The position numbers were made by a program, and so were the translations under genes. From Monosiga brevicollis MX1 (Eukaryota > Opisthokonta > Choanoflagellata > Craspedida > Salpingoecidae), in NCBI RefSeq assembly GCF_000002865.3, contig NW_001865086.1, forward strand, positions 117,836 to 143,768: a stretch of 25,933 nt of DNA, read 5' to 3'. The notes below the pieces were generated by a model. That model searched no databases, was not told the origin of the DNA, and saw only the letters and a program-made list of their open reading frames with translations. Shown piece after piece: positions 8,820 through 17,604 of this stretch (position 1 is the first letter of the stretch; every line of letters starts with the position of its first letter).

Positions 8820-11734
8820 CTACCAGGCCGTTTCGACGTAGTCCTTGAGGAAGAGGCCTTGGAGCTGCTCACCGCTGCCGACTCCGGCAAAGACGGGGTG
8901 GACGACTCGCGCAGCGGCATCCACCTCGTCGATTGGCGTTTGAAAGTTGTGCTCCTCAGCAATGCGGACGGCCTTATCCAACGGGTTCTCGTCGTTGATC
9001 CAGCCCGTGTCCACCGCATTCATATAGATGCCCGCCTGAGGTAGTCACACGGCGCGCATCCGTGAAGCCACGCCATGGCAGGGTGCGCAGGGCACTCCAG
9101 AGGTCAAGCACGCACCTGAGCATAGTCGGCCGCCGAGGTGCGCGTCATCATGTTGAGCGCGGCCTTGGCCATGTTGGTATGCGGATGGTTGGGCGTCTTG
9201 AACCGATAAAACTTGCCTGTCGCCGCGCAAGAAAGAAACATATCAGCGGGGGCAGACACGGCCGAGACCACGAGTGGCCAGCGGCGACGCCGTACCTTCC
9301 ATAGCCGAAACGTTGACAATGTAGCGGTCGGCGTGTGGGGAGCGCACCATCAACGGCCGCAACTTGCCGTTGAGCACAAAGGGGGATAGCGCGTTGACGG
9401 CCATCACCTGGTCGCACGCGGGAGCGTCAGTCAACGAGGCACGCAACGTTGTCCTTGCCACGACCACAAACGCACCTCGGCGGCCTCAGGGGTGGAAACT
9501 TCTTCGAGCTTCATAACCCAGCTCGTTTTGGTCCGGAGGTCAATTTGTTGGGCATGGACATCGGTCAGACCCGTGGGAAAGTGCTCGACGTTGTCGTCAT
9601 AGTCCTCGAGCGTCATGGGGATCTGACAGGCGCACAGACCGTGACGTGGCACAGCAGGCACAGAGCAGGCACAGAGCAGGCATAAAATTGCGCCAACATA
9701 CCTGGGTACTGAGGGCAGCGAGGGCCGAGTGGGGTAGAGAGGCCGCATCAAGCCGGGCGGGGGCGGCGCTCGTGGCGGTGGGAGGTTCAGGGGTGGGAGG
9801 CTCGGGAGCGGGGCCGAGCTGAAGCTGGGCCAACATGTCACTAATCATGACGTTGTTCTGGCACACCTGCGGTGGCAGGGCTGCCGGGCTCACTTCGTCT
9901 TGGAGCAGGTGACGGTAGTAGGCCGGAGGACGACGAATGGTCTGGCACGCATTGTTGATGATGACATCTAGCCTGCGAGAAAGGACCCGGAAGCGCAGGG
10001 ACCGGCGCGCCACACGCCGGTCAGGTATATCAAAACTGAGGCCATGCGGTGGTGTACGTGCGACGGGGGCCAACGCGTACCACTCGTGATGCTCGCGCAT
10101 CCACGTGCAAAACGACTCGACTGCGGCCAGGTTGCGCAGGTCGAGGCCATAAATCTGAACCCGATCCAGCCAGGCGGCGCTATCGGGCTCCTGGTGACGC
10201 AGAGCACACACGTGCGAATCGGCATGCAGGTGAGAGCGGATAACTGGGAACAGGTGCGACCGGGCCAAGGGATCGTAAAGGCGGGCGAGACCTGCTCAAG
10301 GCGCTGGAAGCAATTTTGCGGGAAGCGAGTCGTCACAATGACGTGGGAGCCTGCGCGAAGCAGCTTGAGGACAATCTGCGCGCAGCATGCAGGATCAGCA
10401 TGTTGAAATCATACACGTGCGCCCGGGGGCTATGGCATGCAGTGTGCACCTGGTAGCCAATTTTGATGCGTCCGCCGGTTACGAGGGAGATGCGACCGCT
10501 CATGTCAGCCTTGAGATGGCGCTACGCGCAGGTCAAGGAGTGTGGCAAAGAGGGCGCAGATCAGATTGGCAACGATCCTGGCACAAGGCCAAGCCAAGAA
10601 GCGATTGGAGGTTGTATACTGCGGCTAGCGATGGGCAGGCAGAGCGGCGGGTTTGAGGCACGGTCACACCTTTTCCCAATTGAGAGCCGCACACGCAGGA
10701 CAGAGCTGGTCATAGAAATGGTGCAGCTCCTGATAACTAAAAGCCCAAGGATGAGGGTTACAGGGAGCATGGCCAGCGAGCGTCAGGGAGAAAGAAAGGT
10801 GGTGGCGGGCGCGGGCGTATGCTGGCAGGCCGAATCACGCTCGCAGAGAATAATGGCCATGTGCGACGGACCGAGCTTTGCAGATGTAGCAACTACGGAG
10901 AATGTGCTCGAGGGAGCACGTCTCTTCAGCAGGCGGGTCCGAGGCTTCGGTAAGGGCCAGTTGCTCCGAGTAAGAGAGAGCGGGTCCGTCTGGGACGGCC
11001 ACATGCTAAGGAATGCGGAAAAAAAGGGGGCGGATGAAAGACAAGGTGAAAGGTGCAGGTAGGCCTACAAAATGTGTGGTCGGCCGCAAATGTTTGCCGT
11101 CTGCCTACCTCGAGCTCGTGCTGGCGAGCCTGGTCTTGAATGCGTTGGAGGGCGTCCAGGCGCTGGGCTCGGAGGCGCCGGCTCTCAATCAGCTTTTGAT
11201 CCATCTGCCGCTGCTTCATGCGGCGAAAGTTGGTTTCCTGCTTGCGATGCTTGCTGCTCTTGTACTCGTCCCAGGAAAAGCCAGCAAAGTTGCGTCCCGA
11301 GTCGTGCGACACGATCGGCCGCAGCGTCGTGCGCAGCTGACACAAGTAACCAAGACCATCATCAGGGCACAGGGCAGTCCTACAATGGCACAGGGCCACG
11401 CTAAAACGCCACAGCACCTACCTCCTTGTACGTGCGGCTGGCGTAGCGATCCAGATCCGAAGCCAAGACCGCCAGCACCTATACGACACACACACACACA
11501 CACATATGATCGCGCCAAGCTGAGCGCGCCTGCTCTGCGGGAACCGACAGCGCCATCATTGACGCTCATACACCAGCACCTTACCTTCAAGGTCGTCCTA
11601 TACTCCTCAGCGGTAAACCCCTCATGCAAATCATCCTCTGCTTCCTGATCTTCCTCGTCAGCCGCTGCCGCCGTTCCAAAGGGCAGCCACAGCTCCATCG
11701 CCTCATCAGCATCTTCCTGTCCGTCCGACGCCAT
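8820..11734 (-). CDS. SDR-like oxidoreductase with helical and double-CxxC N-terminus (13 exons, 582 aa)
   Basis: Exons in transcription order: 11734-11585, 11478-11422, 11336-11109, 11005-10872, 10736-10670, 10521-10450, 10375-10292, 10190-10081, 9972-9702, 9622-9476, 9407-9296, 9216-9116 and 9035-8820. All junctions are GT/AG and in frame. Residues 1-50 are acidic. Residues ~85-145 are a charged helical segment rich in Arg/Gln. CYIC (184-187) and CPAC (202-205) form a likely metal-binding double knuckle. An SDR Rossmann domain starts at about 222 with [12 protein letters not shown] as the dinucleotide-binding turn, then NNAC (307-310) and NVSAMEG with Ser474. Next comes [17 protein letters not shown], with Lys495 but Thr instead of the Tyr expected four residues before it. 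The C-terminus has [11 protein letters not shown]. From memory, close relatives share the same double-CxxC plus SDR layout. Substrate and cofactor are unknown. A Pro/Ala-rich loop lies at about 345-385. Confidence 0.88.
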
Positions 11735-11813
11735 GATGCCTCGTGGTGCGAAAAATGCGTGTGTGGTAATGACTACAGGTCCGTGTGAGGATGTGTATGC
11801 CTGGGTGTGCGAC

Positions 11814-11821
11814 TATTTATA
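11814..11821 (-). promoter_or_regulatory. TATA-box candidate of the SDR-like gene
   Basis: Read on the minus strand the sequence is GCTATAAATAG, a consensus-like TATA box, about 80 bases before the ATG at 11734 and in the gene's orientation. The surrounding ~80 bases have no long open frame. Promoter function is inferred from motif and position only. Confidence 0.45.
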
Positions 11822-12120
11822 GCGTTTTAGGTGAATGGTTGACGTTCAGGTGTGGTGAAGTTGTATCTCGTGTGTGGCGATATTAAAGCAAACGTATGCT
11901 TGGGTTATTATCTCAATAACAGCCCTCCAATATAAATTACCATGACAATGACGTGAATTCGAATTTCAATACTACCTCTCCAAACTAATAAACTGTGATA
12001 TTGGTGAAGTGCGTCGTCGATGCTCGCAACATGTGCTTGCATGAAACGGCAGCGTGAAGGATCCAAGGGGGGTGCAGTGGACGATTGAGGCAAGGGATAG
12101 AAACGATATCGATTGGCGTG
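11822..12120. other. AT-richer gap between SDR-like and transposase genes
   Basis: This is the interval downstream of the transposase stop and upstream of the SDR-like promoter; both genes read leftwards. It becomes AT-rich around 11880-12000. I looked for terminal inverted repeats matching the DNA upstream of the transposase (13563-13857) and saw none by eye. Confidence 0.5.
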
Positions 12121-13562
12121 CTAGCTGGGCCGTGGTTCAGGTGTGGGTGTGTGAAAAGCGGCCATGTAGTCGCTTAAAGTTGGAATGGTCAGGCGCTCGT
12201 AAAAGTACTTGGCCACAGGACTGGACTGCTCGTCACACACGATCATGTTGCTGAGAAGGACTGCCACGTACAGGTAGCCGGTAACTGGTCGCATCTGCAT
12301 GCGCATGGCGCGAGGATTGGCAAGGCCTTCGAAGCGAGAGAATACCCCAGTTCCCGGTGCGCCAAAGCACCAATCAACGGCCACTCTTACGCTGTCGAGC
12401 TGTTGGTCGTGAGCCACGGCTTCCTGCTCGTTGTTTGCCCCTCGCCTAGTCTGTGCGGGTCGCACAATGCGCTTCGACTCGGGGTGCGCCTGGTCACCCA
12501 GGATACACCACGGCGCTCGCTCCGGCCACAGCTGACCAAGGCGTCCCTCAAGACCCAAGCTCGCCAGCATGACGGCATCCTGCGTGGGACCTGAGGGTAG
12601 GCAGATGGTTGCAATGAGGTTGTGGTATGTGAGTTTGCGCTCGGCTCAATCAAGGGTAGGCTGACCTCGAAACGGCCCATAAAAGCTGATGATGATGCCG
12701 TTGGGCGCCAAAACTGCTTGATATCGGAGCGCGTGCGCCTGACATGGCAGCAGCACGTGAGCGACAAATGATTGCGAGACCAAGGACATGCTACGCATGC
12801 ACCCACCTTGTCCTTGCCAACGCAGAACCATCGCTGGGCCTCGCCTGCGGGTCGGGCGATATGATGGTCGGTTCGGTCAATAAAGGCACAGATGCCTGCA
12901 GTTGGAGGATGGCGGGTTGCCACAGCAGCTGCGCCTTGCTTGGCCCAGCTTGGTTGAAAGTAGCGCTCGTCAAAGTTCATCCGCTCCTGTACCAGCGCTG
13001 TCAAAGCCAGGACAAACGTGTTGACGACCTTTGACAGTTTTTGCGAGGTCCATGATAAGTTGAGCTCTCGCACGGCGTCCACCAGTCGCAAGGGGCGGTG
13101 GAACAGGGTCAGAAAGGCGACCAATGCGTCTCGCACAGGTACAGGCACGGCGTTGTCTGGTAGGGCGGGCAAACTGGCAGCAATGCGTTCAAACTGCGCA
13201 CGATCGGCCAAGCCACACACTCGCGGCCACCAGGCGTCGTCCAACAGATCAAAAACGACGTGAGGCGTGCCCCCTGCGCAGATGGCAGACTTGTAGTGCG
13301 GGTAGAGACTCCAAAGCTCGGCTTGTAGGCCACGCGCTAGTTCTGAGGCCATTATCAGTCCCTCCCGGATGCCCTCCTCGTTGATTTGACCCAGATTTTC
13401 GAGATGGCTCAGGTAATCAACAACGAGGTCGATGGTAGCGAGGTATAGCACATTTCCGTTGCGCTCAATCTCTCGAATGATGGCGCATTTTTGGCTTGTC
13501 GTCAGACGCACATCCCGCTCCACGCGCCGGCGCGGTATCCGTCTGGTTCGCGGCCGCGCCAT
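12121..13562 (-). CDS. PIF/Harbinger-type DDE transposase or domesticated derivative (3 exons, 432 aa)
   Basis: Exons are 13562-12807, 12738-12666 and 12590-12121, GT/AG and in frame, with no internal stop. A basic N-terminus (MARPRTRRIPRRRVERD) is followed by a helical region. A helix-turn-helix-like segment ends at about residue 190 (LVDAVRELNLSWTSQKLSKV). The catalytic domain begins at AFIDRTDHHIARP with Asp229. It continues as YQAVLAPNGIIISFYGPFRG and PTQDAVML, then CILGDQAHP with Asp309, and VRVAVDWCFG, where Asp349 sits at the position usually held by Glu. The order and spacing match Harbinger/DDE_Tnp_4 enzymes, but GDPAYP has become GDQAHP. Intact frame, spliced structure and no visible terminal repeats suggest either a recent copy or a host-recruited protein of the HARBI1 kind. 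No Myb-like partner gene is in the window. The ATG at 13562 is the first in frame. Confidence 0.82.
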
Positions 13563-13857
13563 GCTTTTTGCCTGTCGTAATGCCCAAGGTGATAATGATA
13601 ATACCACTGATCAACAGCCAAGCACACTGCGTTGCGCGGTCGGCGGGTGGCGTGAGTGACAGTAGGCGGCTGGGCCACAGCAAGCAGCACAGCCCGGGCC
13701 TGGGCGTTCGCCATCATCCTGGAGCCCATCACGGTCAACAACGGGACGAGCGAACACAGTGACAATCACGCAAATCAATTGTCAGAAAAAACAAAATGAT
13801 AATTAAATCCATGTTCTATATATGTAATATTATGATCAGCAGACTTCAACAAGTGAT
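13563..13857. other. Gap between transposase start and tRNA-Asn copy 3
   Basis: This should contain the transposase-gene promoter (reading left) and the upstream region of tRNA copy 3 (reading right). No further gene is supported. The last ~45 bases carry TATATAT at 13817-13823 (-41 to -35) and TTCAACAAGTGAT abutting the tRNA, matching copy 1. Confidence 0.5.
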
Positions 13858-13931
13858 TCCTGCGTGGCGCAATTGGTTAGCGCGTTCGACTGTTAATCGA
13901 AAGGTTACGAGTTCAAGCCTCGTCGCGGGAG
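13858..13931 (+). tRNA. trnN-GUU: tRNA-Asn (anticodon GTT), copy 3
   Basis: The mature region is identical to copies 1 and 2. Its 5' flank matches copy 1 over roughly 45 bases (CTATATATGTAatATTATGA, then TTCAACAAGTGAT), so copies 1 and 3 share a longer duplicated unit than copy 2. The 3' flank GCTACATGATTACTTTTTG has diverged at two positions and ends in a T5 terminator at 13944-13948. Confidence 0.97.
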
Positions 13932-13943
13932 CTACATGATTAC

Positions 13944-13948
13944 TTTTT
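13944..13948 (+). terminator. Pol III terminator of tRNA-Asn copy 3
   Basis: A T5 run starts 12 nt after the tRNA, at the same distance as in the other two copies but one T shorter. Confidence 0.65.
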
Positions 13949-14775
13949 GTCTTTTATCGCTCTCCTTTTATTGCTCTCCTTCTTCTTCTTCTCGTCCTTC
14001 TTCGACAAGCTTCCGTGCACTGCCTCTTCTCTTTATTAGTCTTTAGCTTTGTATTTGTCTCTCTCGCTTTGTTCGACTTTACCTTGTTTCCTGTTGTTAC
14101 ATGTGGTAGTTGTGCTTTTCCTTTGTGTCTTTGCTCTTTATTTCTCCCGACCAAACCATGAACGCCCTTTGTTACCAAGTGTCATCGCCTACTTTTTTTT
14201 TTTTCTTTTTGTTCTTTGACTTTCGCTCCACTGTTGTGTTAGGGGCAAATGGGGATGGCTGGCTGGTGTTGGATCGGGTCGGAGCGTTAGGGGTTGGTGG
14301 GTGTGCTTGGGCCGGGTCGGGTCGAGCTTGTGCAACAGGGTCATGAGCTTGACTGTTTCTTGATTGAGAGGGTGTGGATGAAATGTTGTTTCTCCAACCG
14401 ACACGGTTCTGTAGACCGGAAGTGGCATTTTACTTTGTACCTTTCCCGTTTCAATTTCCTCTGTTTGCTTTGTGAATTCACCACAAACAGATCACATCCA
14501 AAAAAATGGCTTTTACTCGCTTTGTAGCCTAGCACAAATTAATTCCGTACATGGTGATCAACGCAAAGGCTGGCATCGACAATCAACGCCCCTACAGTCT
14601 TCGAGGTATCAAGGCGTGCCGCAACCGTGTGCTGGAAGCAGCGATTAAACTCAAAATGCTGAGAGACCAACGGGCGTCGACAGAGTGCTCCAATGATTGC
14701 CTGAACGGCTCATGCTGATGATGATGATGTCACGACACTCCGCATCGCCCGAGGAGCAGAAACCAGGAGCAAGTG

Positions 14776-14800
14776 AAAAAAAAAAAAAAAAAAAAAAAAA
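14776..14800 (+). repeat. Poly(A) run (25 A)
   Basis: An uninterrupted A25 tract is followed by GAAGAAGG. It might be the tail of an old retroposed copy, but no recognisable source precedes it and no flanking duplication was seen. Confidence 0.8.
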
Positions 14801-14984
14801 GAAGAAGGACATGAAGCACAGTCATTGAGCGCGCGCCTCGCACTTGTCTGACCAACTTTTCTTGGACGCGCGTTGCCATGAGCTTAAAGCTGGCTCGCTC
14901 GCCGTCAGGAATGGTGGCTCACATACCCGGGCGGGGGATAAGATTGATGTGACTGAAGGGGCAGTTAGCCAACGGGCTTGTAAC

Positions 14985-15315
14985 GTCATGGCAGGCAACG
15001 AGGCAGTACACGTTGTACGTTCAAGCGCCAGTTGTGCGGTGCTTTGGAAACCACTTGTAACAGGCGAGCTGTCATGTCGGGCAAAGGGGCGATACAGGTT
15101 GTACGTTCACAAGCCCCAATTTTGTGGTGCTCTAGAAGCTGCTCGTAACGGGTCATGTTTGGCAAAGGGGCAGTACACGTTGTACGTACACAAGCCCCAG
15201 TTTTACAGCACCTTGGAAGCTGCTCGTAACAGGCGAGCTGTCATGCCAGGCAAAGGGGCAGTCCACGTTGATACGAACACAAGCTTGACGGCGCTTTGGA
15301 ATTTGCTTGTAAGAC
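14985..15315 (+). repeat. Diverged ~85-bp tandem repeat, four units
   Basis: Units start at GTCATG at 14985, 15071, 15152 and 15240, so periods are 86, 81 and 88 bases. Each unit contains a GGCAAAGGGGCAGTACACGTTGTACGT-like core (interrupted by differences), then CACAAGCCCCAGTTTT, then a TTGGAAGCTGCTCGTAAC-like end. A partial unit end (GGGCTTGTAAC) precedes the first. The core includes the palindrome GTACACGTTGTAC-like ACGT. The period is not a multiple of three, so the array is unlikely to encode protein repeats. No known satellite is recognised. Confidence 0.8.
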
Positions 15316-15683
15316 TGTTGTTGTTTTGACTTTCCTCTCCGAAAATAAAAAAGTAAAAAAGAAGAAGAACAAGGTGTAAACGTGTGTGTGTGTGTGTTGC
15401 TTGCATTTTCCTTCTTCTGGCCTCTCTCTTTGGCTTGTTGCCATTGCTTTTGCTTTTGATCTTCTTCTTCTTCTGCTTCTTGTTGGTGTTGCCCTTTCTT
15501 GGCAGCGGTCTCGGTATCAAAATTGGCATCGGCGGGCTCCTTGATGTGTCTTGCTTTGTGTGTGTGTGCGTGGTGACTGATCGCTTGTGCTTGGTACGGG
15601 ACTTTCCTGGTCGGGGCCTTGCAGCGACGCCAGAACGTTTTGATTGAAAGCACCGATGCCATTTTTTTGTTTTTTGCTTTCAG

Positions 15684-15779
15684 TTGACCTCACTGATCTC
15701 ACCTCGCAGTCGACAACGTGCGCTGGGCAACCAAGTACACCTGCCCTCGCAACTGTCATCGAGAACTGTTAACCAAAAG
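15684..15779 (+). other. Isolated exon-like segment, possible 5' exon
   Basis: A strong 3' splice site (T-rich, then GCTTTCAG at 15676-15683) and a consensus 5' splice site (AAG/GTGAGT at 15777-15785) bracket 96 bases that are open in one frame for 32 codons. It lies 204 bases before the ATG of the ankyrin-kinase-PARP gene on the same strand. It may be a 5' UTR exon of that gene or an exon of an alternative N-terminus. I could not find a coding partner exon upstream. Confidence 0.3.
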
Positions 15780-15983
15780 GTGAGTCGTTTGGTGCACCAG
15801 GCAGAGAAGAGCAAGGAGCCCGCTGACCGGCTGCCGTTTTGGAAGCGCGCGCCTGTCGGATCCCAGTCCGAATTCCGGGTTGTCAGACGAGTTGTACTTG
15901 GAGGGGGCTCATGAGATTGGTGATAGATAGAGAAGCAAGCAAAGCGGTTTGAAGCGGATGGTGAATAGAGAGATACCGTTGCC

Positions 15984-17570
15984 ATGAGTGCTGATGGAGA
16001 GCAGCTGTTCAGTGCGTGTTGTTCATCAGATCCACAAAAGGCGCTGCAGCTGTTGACCAGTTGGGACCAACAACGTATACGAGATGCTGCCCAATACAAA
16101 GGTGGTTGGGTACGTATGCTGTTTGGTATGATGTTGTGTGATACTGGTTACACTTTGAATATGTCACTGGATGGGGTGACGTTATGGTATAACATGGGAC
16201 ATATACTGCATGTTTGCATTTTGCCACAGATTGGCCATACACCACTGCACGGGGCCTGCATTAACGGTCATGACAAGGTGGTGGAGATGCTGTTGAAGCA
16301 CGGTGTTGATACTAAAGCCAAGGACAACGTCAGTACAGTACCTCCCTCTTCCCCCCCTTTACCCCCCCCTATGATGATGCACCCGTACCCCATGATGATG
16401 ATGATGATGATGCTGCTGTACCTGTACGTCATGCTGATGCATCATCCCACAGGGTGGCCGTACACCACTGCACGATGCCTGCGATAACGGTCATGACAAG
16501 GTGGTGGAGATGCTGTTGCAGCACGGTGCTGATGCTAAAGCCAAGGACAACTCGGTCAGTACAGTACCTCCCTCTTCCCCCCTTTACCCCCCCTATGATG
16601 CTGCACCCGTACCCCATGATGATGATGATGCTGATGCTGTACGTCATGCTGATGCATCATCCCACAGAATGGCTATACACCACTGCACAATGCCTGCTAT
16701 CACGGTCATGTCAAGGTGGTGGAGATGCTGTTGAAGCACGGTGCTGATACTGAAGCCAAGACCAACGTCAGTACAGCACCTCCCTCTTCCCCCCTTTACC
16801 CCCCTCTATGATGGTGCACCCGTACCCCATGATGATGATGATGCTGTACCTGTACGTCATGCTGATGCATCATCCCACAGGGTGGCCAAACACCACTGCA
16901 CTATGCCTGCGATAACGGTCATGACAAGGTGGTGGAGATGCTGTTGAAGCACGGTGTTGATACTGAAGCCAAGGACAACGTCAGTACAGTACCTCCCTCT
17001 TTCCCCCCTTTACCCCCCCTATGATTTTGCACCTGTACCTCATGATGATGATGCTGATGCTGTACCTGTACGTCATGCTGATGCATCATCCCACAGGGTG
17101 GCTATACACCACTGCACGGGGCCTGCATTAAGGGTCAAGTCAAGGTGGTGAAGATGCTGTTGAAGCACGGTGTTGATACTGAAGCCAAGGACAACGTCAG
17201 TACAGTACCTCCCTCTTCCCCCCTTTACCCCTCTGACTGCTGCTCCTGCTCCCGCTGCCCCGTCGCCTTTGCCCCCGTCCCTCCTCTCCGCTACACCCTG
17301 CCCACCCGTGCGCGTCCGTTCTTCCCCCCTGACTCCTTGTCTTCTTTCCCGCTGTCCCTCTTCTTTCCCTTTTTTTCTTCCGCGCTTTGCCGGTGCTCCC
17401 CGCGCCCCGCCCTGCTCCCGCTGGTGTCTTCCGCCTGCCGTTTTCGCTCTCCCCTTTTTCTGATCCATCCCCAGCCCCTTGCCATCACGCTTCTGCCTCC
17501 CTCGCACGCTCAAGCGACTTTCGGTGGCCGTGCCTTCACGTTTGCATCCAACACACGCGCCGTTTCTTTC

Positions 17571-17604
<34 letters not shown>

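Larger units (their letters stand above)
13949..15683. other. Low-complexity stretch upstream of the ankyrin-kinase-PARP gene
   Basis: No protein gene can be supported. From 13950 to about 14230 the + strand is pyrimidine-rich. A 25-base A run lies at 14776-14800. An ~85-bp tandem repeat spans 14985-15315, and TG/TTC-type repeats lie around 15380-15580. A + strand open frame of 161 codons (14844-15329) covers the tandem repeat, but the repeat period is not a multiple of three, which argues against coding. Confidence 0.5.

Noticed and set aside
10872-11734. Separate coiled-coil gene upstream of the SDR gene
   Set aside because: Exons 3 and 4 join in phase with good splice sites, the double-CxxC part bridges exons 4 and 5, and no stop or new start separates them.
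14776-14800. Poly(A) run as the tail of a retroposon
   Set aside because: No recognisable retroposed sequence precedes it and no flanking target duplication was seen.
14844-15329. 161-codon frame over the ~85-bp tandem array
   Set aside because: Repeat periods of 86, 81 and 88 shift frame from unit to unit, so the array cannot encode a repeated protein motif.
16230-17195. CRISPR-like regular repeats
   Set aside because: The units are ankyrin exons with their introns, not short repeats with unique spacers, in a eukaryotic context.
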